64,000 bases of DNA from Chloroflexota bacterium (lineage in GTDB: Bacteria; Chloroflexota; Dormibacteria; Dormibacterales; Dormibacteraceae): positions 1-64,000 of the forward strand of contig VBDR01000024.1 in the NCBI GenBank assembly GCA_005882135.1, read 5' to 3'. The position numbers and the translations under genes were made by a program. Below are positions 1-7,864 of the stretch, in pieces. Position 1 is the first letter of the stretch. Each line of letters starts with the position of its first letter. The notes below the pieces were generated by a model. The model worked only from the letters and a program-made list of their open reading frames with translations. It was not told the origin of the DNA and did not search any database.

Positions 1-20
1 AGGCGCACCATCACGCAGAT

Positions 21-980
21 TCAGGCGCCGCTGAAGTATTTCGCCAGGCCTGCTCGCAGCGCAACCGCAATCCGCTGTTGACCCGCCGGATCGCTTGCCA
101 CCCGCGCCTCTGCCGGGTTGGTGAGGAACAGCGGCTCGACCAGTGCCCCCGGCATCTTGCTCGGGCTGTCGACCCAGCCGGTCGCCGCCGGTCCGAGCTC
201 GATCAGGTGGCCGTACAGGCTGCCCGCTGCGGTCAGGGTGGGCGCGGCCAGCTGATCGTCCGTCCACACGCCCCGGTCTGAAGTCCCCATCGCCCTGACG
301 ACGGCGGTCTGCAGGTCCTTGGCCAGGCGCTTGTTCTCCGACGCGAACGGGCGAGCAGCGTCATAGAAGGTTTCGGTCCCCCCCACCGACGGATCGTCGA
401 AGGCGTCGAAGTGGATCGAAACCAGGGCCGAGGCGGCGGCCGCGTTGGCGCAAAGCGTTCGCGTCACCAGGTCCCGGTGTTCGGCGGATGCGGTCAGGGC
501 GCCCGCCACCGAGTCAGTCGCCGAGAGCTTGGTCACCGACGAGTCGCCGGTGCGCGACATCACGACTCGATAGCCGTCGGCCCGCAAGAGCGTGGCCAGG
601 CGGGTCGCGACAGCCAGGGTGACGTCCTTCTCCAGCACCTGCCTTCCGCCGGCAAGCCCGACCACGCCGGGATCGAGGCCGCCGTGCCCAGGATCGAGGA
701 ACACAGTCTTGCCGGCGCCTGCTGAGCTGGGTTCCAGGCTCATACACGCGCCTGTCTGGAGGCCGCTCATCGGCAGTTGGCTCGCCGCGGCCTGCGCCGG
801 GCCGGATGGTCCGACGTGCGGAGCCAAACCGGAACGCGCGGCAGCCAGGAAAACGGGGGTCGCCATGGCGCAGACAGCGGCCAGCGCCAGGATGAGCGCT
901 GCACGGAGCAAGACGGGAGATCCCTGCCGGCGCCGAGAGCGGGCTGTGACGTTGGCGGCTTTTGCGATCGGCCGCGTCAT
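21..980 (-). CDS. N-acetylmuramoyl-L-alanine amidase (Amidase_3), membrane-anchored or secreted
   Basis: Zinc amidase that cleaves the amide bond between N-acetylmuramic acid and L-alanine in peptidoglycan; it should act outside the membrane. Of 319 residues, a basic N-terminus is followed by a hydrophobic segment (about 24-48) that is a signal peptide or anchor, then a linker, then the catalytic domain from about residue 90. The family motif DPGHGG places His99, with Glu117 and His190 (VSIHFDA) as the other likely metal ligands and Glu282 (LVEPLFLTN) as the catalytic acid. No SH3 or LysM wall-binding domain is visible. The ATG has a G-rich ribosome site (GGGG) 8 nt upstream. The lipoprotein gene lies just upstream on the same strand. 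Confidence 0.92.
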   Translation of the reverse strand: MTRPIAKAANVTARSRRRQGSPVLLRAALILALAAVCAMATPVFLAAARSGLAPHVGPSGPAQAAASQLPMSGLQTGACMSLEPSSAGAGKTVFLDPGHGGLDPGVVGLAGGRQVLEKDVTLAVATRLATLLRADGYRVVMSRTGDSSVTKLSATDSVAGALTASAEHRDLVTRTLCANAAAASALVSIHFDAFDDPSVGGTETFYDAARPFASENKRLAKDLQTAVVRAMGTSDRGVWTDDQLAAPTLTAAGSLYGHLIELGPAATGWVDSPSKMPGALVEPLFLTNPAEARVASDPAGQQRIAVALRAGLAKYFSGA

Positions 981-1034
981 TCTAGAGGCCCCGCCGCCCC
1001 CCTCATGTAATGGGAACTATTTCGAGAGCGCCGT

Positions 1035-1676
1035 CTACTTGATCCGGTCGTTCTCCGAGCTGGCGACTTTCTTGGCCGCCGTGGCGTCGATGTTCAGGAC
1101 CGCGAGGATGACCATGAACACCTTCTTCTGCCAGACCGCGATGAAGTAGGTCTGGTTCGCGATTGCGGTGTTGAGGACGATCGAATTGGCGGAGAGTCCC
1201 GTCTTGGCGCCCTCGACGACAGGTTGGCCGCTGTTCTTCAACTCGGACGCGCTGATTTTGAAGACGCCCTCGGTCGTATAGCCCTTGGCGGCGCTGGCCT
1301 CGTCTTTGAACTGGATGACGAAGTTGACCACCAGCCTGTAGGTTGCGGCGCCCAGGTCCGGGGTCTTGCCTTTGATGGCATCGCACCGGGTTGCGCTGTC
1401 GGTGTAGATGGCCACGTAGGCGGATGTGGCGCCTTTGGACCTGGCGTCATCCCATTCGGTCTTGGTCGACTGATATGTAGACGGATCGGCCGTCTTCTCC
1501 TTGCTCAGGAAGCTGTCGATGTCGCCCGAGATATTGCACTTCACAGTGCCGCTCGGCAGATCGCCCGGCTGAACCGCCACGTCCGCCGCTGTCGGTCCCA
1601 AAGGCGTTGATGAGGGACCTCCGCACGCGACAACAGACAACGCTGCGATGAGGGCGGCGATCCAAGCTCGGGTCAT
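1035..1676 (-). CDS. Putative lipoprotein of unknown function
   Basis: A 213-residue protein with a short hydrophobic signal ending in a lipobox, VVAC with the Cys at residue 18, followed by Gly-Gly and a Ser/Pro/Thr-rich linker; it is predicted to be lipid-anchored on the outer face of the membrane. The mature part is an alpha/beta-looking globular domain of about 180 residues containing the phrases SAYVAIYTD and TYFIAVWQKKVFMVIL. I recognise no enzyme motif. It lies 54 bp upstream of the amidase gene on the same strand and may be co-transcribed with it. The function is unknown. Confidence 0.8.
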   Translation of the reverse strand: MTRAWIAALIAALSVVACGGPSSTPLGPTAADVAVQPGDLPSGTVKCNISGDIDSFLSKEKTADPSTYQSTKTEWDDARSKGATSAYVAIYTDSATRCDAIKGKTPDLGAATYRLVVNFVIQFKDEASAAKGYTTEGVFKISASELKNSGQPVVEGAKTGLSANSIVLNTAIANQTYFIAVWQKKVFMVILAVLNIDATAAKKVASSENDRIK

Positions 1677-1716
1677 GAATGCAGGCTAACAGCGGCAGCG
1701 GCCGCTCCGCCCCGGC

Positions 1717-2532
1717 TTAAAAGAAGACCGTCTGGCGTCGCGGCAGCAGCTGGTACACCGTCGCCTGGATCCATTCCCGGACCTGCTCACTGAGCTCGAG
1801 CACGAGCCGTGCGTCGCCGGCCGCATCGGCGCCGTATCGCGCGACGTCAATCGGCTTGCCGAACGCGATGAGCCACTTCGAGGGCAGCGGGATCAACCCG
1901 CCGAGGCCAAGCCAGGGAAACGTCGGTGTGATGGGAATGGTCGGCAGGCCGAGAAGTCGCGCCAGAGGCTGCAGGTCCGTCATCACGGGGTGGATCTCCT
2001 CCGAACCAACCACAGCGACCGGGATGATCGGCGCACCTGTGCGGAGGGCCACCTGGACGAAGCCGCCGCGTCCCAGCCGCCGTATGCGATAGCGGTCGCG
2101 GTACGACTTCGAGGCCCCCTTCACGCCTTCAGGAAAGACGCCGACCAGCTCATCGCGCTCGAGCAGCGCGGTGGCGTTGTCGGGGTGGGCGAGCACATTG
2201 CCGGTCTTGACCAGGAGCATGTTTGTGAACGGCATCGCGAACGCCCAATCCACCACGAGCATGCGAGCGTGGCGCGGATGCGGATGTTCAGCGAGGATGG
2301 CGGTCCGAATCATCGCGCCGTCATACGGAATGATGCCCGCGTGATTCGCGACCAGCAGCGCACGTCCGCGCGCCGGCACGTTTTCCACGCCATCGACTTC
2401 AACCCGCCAGTACTTGCGATAGAACCACAGCGCGACGTTTTTCACGCGCTCGGTGAATTCGGGGTCAAAGCCGAAGCCATCGCTTTGGAGTTCCAGCTCT
2501 CGGCTGGGACTCACTACGCGGAGGGCCCCCAC
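1717..2532 (-). CDS. PlsC-like lysophospholipid acyltransferase
   Basis: Membrane-associated acyltransferase of the glycerol-phosphate/lysophosphatidate family, expected to transfer an acyl chain to a lysophospholipid. The 271 residues contain block 1, NHAGIIPYD, with His64 and Asp71, and block 3, VFPEG, near residue 133, followed by a basic stretch that would bind phosphate. The spacing in block 1 is H-x6-D rather than the textbook H-x4-D, a variant I associate with bacterial PlsC paralogues of unsettled substrate. The start is GTG, and a -10-like GATAAT lies 9 nt upstream on the minus strand. It diverges from the recombinase gene. Confidence 0.85.
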   Translation of the reverse strand: MGALRVVSPSRELELQSDGFGFDPEFTERVKNVALWFYRKYWRVEVDGVENVPARGRALLVANHAGIIPYDGAMIRTAILAEHPHPRHARMLVVDWAFAMPFTNMLLVKTGNVLAHPDNATALLERDELVGVFPEGVKGASKSYRDRYRIRRLGRGGFVQVALRTGAPIIPVAVVGSEEIHPVMTDLQPLARLLGLPTIPITPTFPWLGLGGLIPLPSKWLIAFGKPIDVARYGADAAGDARLVLELSEQVREWIQATVYQLLPRRQTVFF

Positions 2533-2541
2533 CTCCGGTCA

Positions 2542-2549
2542 ATTATCAT
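2542..2549. promoter_or_regulatory. Overlapping divergent -10 elements between plsC-like and xer genes
   Basis: On the plus strand TATCAT (2544-2549) is a plausible -10 for the recombinase. On the minus strand the overlapping GATAAT (2547 to 2542) lies 9 nt from the GTG of the acyltransferase. This resembles the symmetric TANNNTA cores found in six other divergent gaps of the window but is less exact. Confidence 0.4.
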
Positions 2550-2564
2550 GTGCCCGGCCTCGTT

Positions 2565-3491
2565 ATGCCACTCGCCCTGCAGGCCGCTGCGCATGAATAT
2601 CTCGGCTGGCTACAACTTGAAGCCAACCGCAGCCCGAACACGGTTCGGGCGTATGACTCCGAGATTCGCAAGCTGCTCGAATTCCTTGCTTCCAAGGGCC
2701 ACTCGCTCGGCGTCGATGAGCTGACACATGACGACCTGCGCGCATACCAACGACATCTCGCCACCCGTCTCAAGAGTCCCGCCTCGCGTGCGCGCGCGCT
2801 GGTGGCGATCCGCTCGTGGCTGCGCTGGACCGCGCGCGAGGGTTTGATCGAGCGCGACCTCTCCAACGGCATCACCCTGCCGAAGCTCGAGCAGCGGCTG
2901 CCCAAGCCGATCGACCCGGACGAGCTGACGCGGCTGCTGTCAGCCCTGCCGCGCGAGACGCTGCCGGAAAAACGCGACCGCGCCCTGGTGCAGTTCCTTG
3001 TGAGCACGGGCTGCCGAATCTCAGAAGTGCTGGCACTCGATCGGACCGACTTTCCGCGCTCAGGCAATCGTCTCGTCGTCACCGGGAAGGGCGCCAAACA
3101 GCGCAGCGTGTATCTGACCGCGGATGCGCGCGGCGCGATGGAGGAGTACCTGACCGCACGCGAGGACGCGTGCCTGGCGATGTTCGTCAACTTCGACCGC
3201 TCGGTGGGCGACGACCGCGAGCGGCGGCTGACCTCGGCCGGGGCGCGCTACATCGTGAAGCAGATTCGCAAACAGGTTGGGGCCTGGTCGTTCAAATCGC
3301 CGCACGTGGCCCGCCACACCGCGGCGACGACCCTGCTCGAGGTGACCGGCGGCGACGTGCGCCTGGTGCAAGAGGTCCTCGGGCACGCCAACCTCAACAC
3401 TTTGCAGGGCTACACAAAGATCGTCGACAGCCGTAAGCAGGAGGCGTATCGCCTTTACCAGGCATTCCTGGACGGCAAGAAGAAGGAGTAA
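2565..3491 (+). CDS. xerC: Tyrosine recombinase XerC/XerD
   Basis: Site-specific recombinase expected to resolve chromosome dimers at a dif site. Counting from the ATG at 2565 (308 residues), there is an N-terminal SAM-like core-binding domain (about 5-85; SPNTVRAYDSEIR) and a C-terminal catalytic domain with all active-site residues: Arg151 (GCRISE), Lys175 (GKGAK), His247 and Arg250 (HVAR), His274 (LGHAN) and the nucleophile Tyr283. A GTG at 2550 would add five residues. No phage or transposon genes adjoin it, so a housekeeping role is more likely than a mobile-element integrase. Sequence alone cannot separate XerC from XerD or the single XerA/XerS types. Confidence 0.9.
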   Translation: MPLALQAAAHEYLGWLQLEANRSPNTVRAYDSEIRKLLEFLASKGHSLGVDELTHDDLRAYQRHLATRLKSPASRARALVAIRSWLRWTAREGLIERDLSNGITLPKLEQRLPKPIDPDELTRLLSALPRETLPEKRDRALVQFLVSTGCRISEVLALDRTDFPRSGNRLVVTGKGAKQRSVYLTADARGAMEEYLTAREDACLAMFVNFDRSVGDDRERRLTSAGARYIVKQIRKQVGAWSFKSPHVARHTAATTLLEVTGGDVRLVQEVLGHANLNTLQGYTKIVDSRKQEAYRLYQAFLDGKKKE

Positions 3492-3532
3492 GAAGTCGTA
3501 ACGCCGGGCGTGCGGCGCTGTTGCAACTTACT

Positions 3533-3897
3533 GTGAGGCGCCGTCATTTGCTGCTGGTCGGCTTCGGGCTCGGGGCCTTGACGGTCATCGCGATAACCGC
3601 GATCGTCAACAGCAAGCGCTGCTGACGCCGACCAACACCGCCGGTACCACGGCCGCCGTTTCCTCGCCGTCCCTTCGACCGAGCCCGACGCTGACCCAAT
3701 CGCCGGCCGCCCCGGACCGCGGGCCGGCGCCGCGTGCGCCTGAACGACACGTGGACGTGGGACGGGACGACCTGGGCGACGTGACCGGCCAGGTCGTCCT
3801 CCACGGCGGGTCGTTCGACCAGCCGCAGCCTTTCGCGGAGACGTCGGTCTGGGACGGCTCGAAGTGGTCCTTGTGGAGTCCCACGGCGGGCGCATAG
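3533..3897 (+). pseudogene. Decayed secreted Kelch-repeat protein remnant
   Basis: This 415-bp gap between xer and the cNMP-binding gene has no intact gene, but pieces in two frames read as one broken protein. From a GTG at 3533, a 30-codon frame encodes a basic, hydrophobic signal-like segment ending at a stop at 3623. The overlapping frame from 3622 gives a Thr/Pro/Ser-rich linker. The first frame then yields NDTWTWDGTTW near 3743-3775. The other frame resumes with TGQVVLHGGS and later SVWDGSKWSLWSP before a stop at 3895. The order (W-D-G-x-x-W, then VVLxGG, then W-D-G-x-x-W) is that of Kelch-type beta-propeller repeats. At least three frame changes are needed, so it is probably non-functional. 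Confidence 0.6.
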
Positions 3898-3900
3898 TAT
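3895..3900 (+). promoter_or_regulatory. TANNNT -10 element of a leaderless gene
   Basis: TAGTAT ends 6 nt before the GTG at 3907. This is the spacing expected when transcription begins at the first base of the start codon, and there is no Shine-Dalgarno sequence in between. Confidence 0.5.
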
Positions 3901-3906
3901 TCGGGC

Positions 3907-4305
3907 GTGGTGGAGATCAAGCAGGCGAAGCTGTTCCAGGGCCTACCGGACTCCGAGGTCCGCTCGATCGAGAAGCAGCTCAAGGTCGTCAAGCACCCCG
4001 CCGGGCACGATATCGTGGTGCGAGGCGAGGGTGGGGTCGGCTTCATGATCATCACGGACGGCACTGTGACCGTCAACACCGCTAGCGGCCGCAAGCGAAA
4101 GCTGGGTCCGGGCGACTCGTTCGGCGAGATGGCGCTGCTAGACCAGGAGGGTCGCAGCGCGACCGTCAAGGCGGACACGGACGTCACGCTGGCGACGATC
4201 CCGGAGTGGAACTTCAAGCCGTTTCTGCACGAGCACCCCGAGGTGGCTTACCGCCTGCTTCAGACGCTCAGCCGCCGCATCCGCCAGGCCGAATCCCCGG
4301 AGTAG
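3907..4305 (+). CDS. Cyclic nucleotide-binding domain protein
   Basis: A stand-alone cNMP-binding domain of 132 residues. It shows the beta-roll hallmarks: GGVGFMIITDGTV, then GDSFGEMALLD-x-EGRSATV, the phosphate-binding cassette with the conserved Glu and the Arg that contacts the cyclic phosphate. There is no DNA-binding helix-turn-helix, kinase or channel domain, so it would be an adaptor or receptor module rather than a Crp-type regulator. Two class III cyclases lie in this window (31.3 and 43.7 kb), so cAMP is a plausible ligand; that link is inference. The start is GTG with a -10-like TAGTAT 6 nt upstream. Confidence 0.85.
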   Translation: MVEIKQAKLFQGLPDSEVRSIEKQLKVVKHPAGHDIVVRGEGGVGFMIITDGTVTVNTASGRKRKLGPGDSFGEMALLDQEGRSATVKADTDVTLATIPEWNFKPFLHEHPEVAYRLLQTLSRRIRQAESPE

Positions 4306-4334
4306 AGGGGGCCGGGCCCATTCGGGAAGTCGGG

Positions 4335-4820
4335 CTAGGTGATTTGGCGCTGATAGCGGATGTTCGCAAGGTCCTCTTTGCGGCCGCACGGGTCGTCATT
4401 CAAGGGACTGAGGAGGAGAACACCGGCAGAGACTGTCCAGCGATAGCGACCGACGCCGCCCGGCAGCGAGATCTTGCATTGGTCCCCGTTGTAGAAATCG
4501 ATCTCGTCACCATTCACCACCACGCTTCCAAACGCCGGAGCGCCGAACGTGGGATTGCTTATCCCTCTGAGGACGTACTGCTCCCCATTGAGCGAGAGTT
4601 GAACCCAACCGTCGTCACGGTGAAAGAACCAATCACCCTGCAGCTGAGTGGGCACCGGCCCACCCGGCGGAGGTGACAAGCCAGGGGTCGGGCTGGGGCT
4701 TGGCAAGCTGGGGGATTTGCTGCTCGCGGCGGGCGAACCTCCGCAGCCCGCGCCCATCAGCGAACCCGCGATCAAGACCACCGAAACGGCCGTGCGGCCG
4801 GCCAGCCAGATTCGCGCCAT
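4335..4820 (-). CDS. Putative lipoprotein of unknown function
   Basis: Small predicted lipoprotein. I start it at the ATG at 4820 (MARIWLAG), which gives a normal basic and hydrophobic signal ending in a lipobox (LMGAGC-GG). A longer frame opens 14 codons earlier but only adds unconvincing sequence. A Ser/Pro-rich linker of about 35 residues leads to a domain of about 100 residues (QLQGDWFFHRDDGWVQLSLNG) that looks like a small lipocalin-like or META-type beta-barrel. It has two Cys, in GDQCKIS and DDPCGRK, that could form a disulfide outside the membrane. No function can be assigned. Confidence 0.72.
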   Translation of the reverse strand: MARIWLAGRTAVSVVLIAGSLMGAGCGGSPAASSKSPSLPSPSPTPGLSPPPGGPVPTQLQGDWFFHRDDGWVQLSLNGEQYVLRGISNPTFGAPAFGSVVVNGDEIDFYNGDQCKISLPGGVGRYRWTVSAGVLLLSPLNDDPCGRKEDLANIRYQRQIT

Positions 4821-4907
4821 TTGCACTGGCGCAACGATAGGCGTGACGCTGGGGCACCGCATGGTCGCCGAACGCCCCCGAGGTCGCTTATCGCGTTGTC
4901 CGGACTC

Positions 4908-6038
4908 TCAGGCGCGACCTGGCCGTTTCGTGACCAGGCCGATGATCTGGGCCGCGGCGTTGAAGTTACTCGCAAGTCGATTCTTCGTCATGGCGAACGC
5001 AATACCCGTCGCCGCGTCGCCGAAGGCAAAGCTGCCACCAACGCCGCCGACGCCAAACGCCGTCTGCGTCTCTTGAGGCGACGTCCCCGGGACGCCGATC
5101 GAGTATCCGAGCGCCCAGGTCGTCGGCATCCCGAAGACTTCGTCGACTCCGCTCACTGGCTTGGTCGTCGCCTCCCGCAAGCGGTCTGGTGAGAGCAGGC
5201 GCACGCCATCGACCTCACCCAGAATGGCGGCGTACATGCGGGCGATGGCTCGTGCAGACGTCTTGCCACCGGCCGGGATGTCAGCGGCCAGAGTGTCCGG
5301 ACGATTGCCGAACGCCGCGTCAGGCATCAAAGACATGGGCGCGGCCTTGAACATCGGGAGATCGGGCGGCATCGCGGGCATCTGGAAATCGGGCGGCATC
5401 GGCGCGTCTTCGAGCACGGCCAATCTCTGGTGCTCCGACCGCGGCATGCCGAAGTAGAGCTCCTTCTCGACGCCCAGAGGGCCCGAAAGCTCCTCGCGCA
5501 GCAACTGCGAGATGGGCTTGCCCGTAACGCGGCGGATGATCTCGCCAACGATGTAGCCAAAGGTGTAGGCGTGGTAGCCGATCTTGGTTCCTGGCTCCCA
5601 CCAAAGCTCGGCGTGAGCGATGGCCGAGCACATCTTGTCCCAGTCGCAAAGATCTTCGATCGTCGTCGTCAAGGGGATGCCAGGCACCCCCGCGGTGTGG
5701 TTCAGGACGTGGCGAACGGTCACACGCTCCTTGCCGTGAGCAGCGAACTCGGGCCAGACCTCCGCGACCCTGGTCTCGTAGCCGAAGGCACCGCGCTCGG
5801 CCAGCATGTGGACCAGGGTCGAGGCCGCCGCCTTGCAGACCGAGTAGCAGTAGACCGGCGTCTCCGAGGCATACAACCGCCCGCTTGCCGGGTCAGCGAC
5901 GCCCGCCACCGCGTCGACGATCTGCTCGCCGCCTTGATACACGGCGACCTGGAGACCCCGCTCGGCTCCCGAATCGACCAAATCGTCGATGGCCCGCTGG
6001 ACTTGCGTTTGGACGCTGCGCGTCTTGGTTTCGCTCAT
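4908..6038 (-). CDS. Serine hydrolase, class C beta-lactamase/esterase family
   Basis: Penicillin-binding-protein-fold hydrolase, probably a carboxylesterase or D-aminopeptidase-like enzyme rather than a true beta-lactamase. I start at the ATG at 6038 (MSETKTRS), giving 376 residues; an in-frame ATG 22 codons upstream precedes no family-like sequence. Ser66 and Lys69 form the S-x-x-K motif (YSVCK), HVLNHTAGVPG is the conserved block after it, GYHAYTFGYIVGE supplies the catalytic Tyr motif, and the Gly-rich GVGGVGGSFAFGD stands in for the K/H-T-G strand. There is no signal peptide, so it is likely cytoplasmic, as for many actinobacterial EstB-like esterases. Confidence 0.88.
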   Translation of the reverse strand: MSETKTRSVQTQVQRAIDDLVDSGAERGLQVAVYQGGEQIVDAVAGVADPASGRLYASETPVYCYSVCKAAASTLVHMLAERGAFGYETRVAEVWPEFAAHGKERVTVRHVLNHTAGVPGIPLTTTIEDLCDWDKMCSAIAHAELWWEPGTKIGYHAYTFGYIVGEIIRRVTGKPISQLLREELSGPLGVEKELYFGMPRSEHQRLAVLEDAPMPPDFQMPAMPPDLPMFKAAPMSLMPDAAFGNRPDTLAADIPAGGKTSARAIARMYAAILGEVDGVRLLSPDRLREATTKPVSGVDEVFGMPTTWALGYSIGVPGTSPQETQTAFGVGGVGGSFAFGDAATGIAFAMTKNRLASNFNAAAQIIGLVTKRPGRA

Positions 6039-6139
6039 GTCACTGAGACGATTCAGACAGCGCCAACTCATCGCTGCACGGCAATGAAAGAGCCGGGCCC
6101 GCAAGAGGCCCAGCTCTTCGTATCGTCAGTTGGTCGGGA

Positions 6140-6454
6140 CTACTCGTCCTCGATCTGGTTGTACATGAGGCTGTCCTGGATCTCGTACAGAGCATCCATC
6201 GCCTCCATCACCGAGGCAGGCTTCGCCTGGGCCAGCACGGTGACCTCCGGCGACTCCTCGATGACCTTGTTGATCGCCACCGAAAGCACGGGCGGCATCT
6301 GCCGCTGGTCGGCCAGGTTCAGCATCTCGAGCTCGTTGAGGAGCTTGTCGATGTAGCGCATCTTGTTTCGGCGGGCATACTTCGCCCTCTGGATCCGGCG
6401 CTCGCGAGCCGTCATGTGCTCGATAGCGCGGCTTGCCTGCTTGATCATTGGCAT
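6140..6454 (-). CDS. Conserved-looking small helical protein, unknown
   Basis: A 104-residue, highly charged protein that I do not recognise. The first 40 residues are strongly basic (TARERRIQRAKYARRNKMRYIDK) and the C-terminus is acidic (QDSLMYNQIEDE), with helical patterning throughout, suggesting a small DNA-, RNA- or protein-binding helix bundle. It has the best promoter in the window (TTGACA, 16-bp spacer, TAAACT at 6506-6479) and a GGAGGAGA ribosome-binding site just upstream of the ATG, which suggests strong constitutive expression. It diverges from the SufR-like regulator gene. Confidence 0.78.
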   Translation of the reverse strand: MPMIKQASRAIEHMTARERRIQRAKYARRNKMRYIDKLLNELEMLNLADQRQMPPVLSVAINKVIEESPEVTVLAQAKPASVMEAMDALYEIQDSLMYNQIEDE

Positions 6455-6478
6455 TGCCTCTATCTCCTCCGCATATCA

Positions 6479-6506
6479 AGTTTAAGTGGCGGAAGGCTTT
6501 TGTCAA
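6479..6506 (-). promoter_or_regulatory. Sigma-70-type promoter of the 104-residue protein gene
   Basis: Read on the minus strand, a perfect TTGACA (6506-6501), a 16-bp spacer and TAAACT (6484-6479) precede a purine-rich GGAGGAGA ribosome site and the ATG at 6454. The predicted transcription start is near 6472. Confidence 0.6.
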
Positions 6507-6582
6507 GGACCACCTGTAATAAATCGATTTGGCGAGTTTGGCCTGTGCTAGCATCGCCAACAAGCGACCGGATGTGCCCCCC

Positions 6583-7212
6583 ATGATCGCCGGCCGTTCG
6601 ACCCGCATGGAAGTCCTGGAGCTGCTTCGGCGCAAGGGCAGATCGAGCGCGGAAACTATCGCCAACGACCTCGGCGTGACGCCGAACGCCGTCCGCCAGC
6701 ACCTCACCAACCTCGAGCGCGACGGCCTTGTCGTGAGCCAGCCCGAGCGGAGCGGCCGCGGCCGCCCCTCCCTCCTCTTCGCCCTTACCGAGCGCGCCGA
6801 CTCCGTGTTCCCGAAGCGCTACGGCCAGCTGGCGACGATGGTGCTCCAGGAGGTGCAGGAGATGGGCGGGCCCGAGGCCCTGGACGAGGTTTTTGCCCGC
6901 GTGGCGGCAAGGCACGCCGGCGCGATCGAAAAGGATCTGGAGGGGCTTGAGTTCGACGACAAGCTCCGCAAGGTGGTGAGCTGGATCGGCCGTGCCGGGA
7001 CGCTTGTCGAGCAGTCCGAGAGCGCCGAGGGGGTCAGGGTGACCATCCACAACTGCCCGTTCCGCAACACCGCGCTCAAGTTCCCCCAGGTCTGCACCAT
7101 CACCCCTCAGCTCATCTCGCGGCTGACCGGCGCGGCCGTCTCGCAATCGGACTCGATCCACCGCCGCGATCCCTACTGCTCATTTGTCGTCCAGCGCCCC
7201 ACCGACGCTTAG
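6583..7212 (+). CDS. Winged-helix regulator with Cys cluster, SufR-like
   Basis: Transcription regulator of 209 residues from the ATG at 6583 (TTG at 6529 and GTG at 6574 are alternatives). The N-terminal winged helix (about 5-75) has the pattern SSAETIANDLGVTPNAVRQHL then ERDGLV and RGRPSLLF. The C-terminal part carries three Cys spaced C-x12-C-x27-C (HNCPF, QVCTI, YCSF). Known SufR repressors use a similar C-x12-C arrangement to hold an Fe-S cluster, but a fourth Cys of the cyanobacterial pattern is replaced here. Iron-sulfur sensing is therefore plausible but not proven. No suf genes are in the window; yjeF overlaps its end. Confidence 0.82.
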   Translation: MIAGRSTRMEVLELLRRKGRSSAETIANDLGVTPNAVRQHLTNLERDGLVVSQPERSGRGRPSLLFALTERADSVFPKRYGQLATMVLQEVQEMGGPEALDEVFARVAARHAGAIEKDLEGLEFDDKLRKVVSWIGRAGTLVEQSESAEGVRVTIHNCPFRNTALKFPQVCTITPQLISRLTGAAVSQSDSIHRRDPYCSFVVQRPTDA

Positions 7213-7864
7213 CAGCCGCCAGGTCAGAGAGGTCGACACGCTCTCGGAGCAACGCTTCGGCGTGTCTGTCGAATGGTTGATGGAAGCCGCGGGATGGGCG
7301 ATCGCGCGCTCGTGCGAAGAGCGTGCTGTGGTCGTATGCGGGGTGGGCAACAACGCCGGCGACGGCCTGGCCGCGGCGAGGCACCTGCTGCGCTGGGGGA
7401 AGCTGGCGGGCGTCTGCTGTGTTGACGCGGAGCGACTCAAGGGGGCGGCGGGCCGGGAGCTCGAGGCGCTGCGGAAAATCGGCGTCGACGTTGCGGACGA
7501 GCTGCAACTCGAGGGCGGGCGACTCGTGGTGGACGCCATCTTCGGCACCGGGCTCTCGCGCGCACCAGAAGGACCTTTTGCCGCCTGGATCGAGGCGATC
7601 AACGCGTCCGGCCTGAAGGTGCTCGCACTCGATATACCGTCCGGGCTCGACGCCGACACCGGCGTCGCCTACGCTCCTTGTGTGCGCGCCGAGATCACCG
7701 TCACGCTGGGTCTGCCCAAGGTCGGGCTTCTGCAAGCGGATGGACCCAGCGTGGCCGGAGAGGTCTGGGTGGCCGACATCGGCGTGCCTTTCGAGGCGTA
7801 CGCGGCGGTGGGCGTGCAGGTGCCTCGCAACCTTTTTGCTTCGGGAGACCGCGTCCGTCTATGA
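7184..7864 (+). CDS. nnrE: NAD(P)H-hydrate epimerase (YjeF N-terminal domain only)
   Basis: Repairs damaged nicotinamide cofactors by interconverting R- and S-NAD(P)HX. The 226 residues form a complete YjeF_N Rossmann-like fold: VGNNAGDG (the variant of NNGGDG), VDAIFGTGL and the DIPSGLDADTG loop with the catalytic Asp. The NAD(P)HX dehydratase domain often fused at the C-terminus is absent, and no separate dehydratase gene is in the window. The TTG start at 7184 lies inside the end of the upstream regulator gene (29-nt overlap), and the stop overlaps the next gene as ATGA, so translation is probably coupled. Confidence 0.85.
   Translation: MSSSAPPTLSSRQVREVDTLSEQRFGVSVEWLMEAAGWAIARSCEERAVVVCGVGNNAGDGLAAARHLLRWGKLAGVCCVDAERLKGAAGRELEALRKIGVDVADELQLEGGRLVVDAIFGTGLSRAPEGPFAAWIEAINASGLKVLALDIPSGLDADTGVAYAPCVRAEITVTLGLPKVGLLQADGPSVAGEVWVADIGVPFEAYAAVGVQVPRNLFASGDRVRL

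Noticed and set aside
2565-3491. Xer recombinase as the mark of an integrated element
   Set aside because: No phage, plasmid or transposon gene and no att-like repeats flank it; it looks like the housekeeping enzyme.
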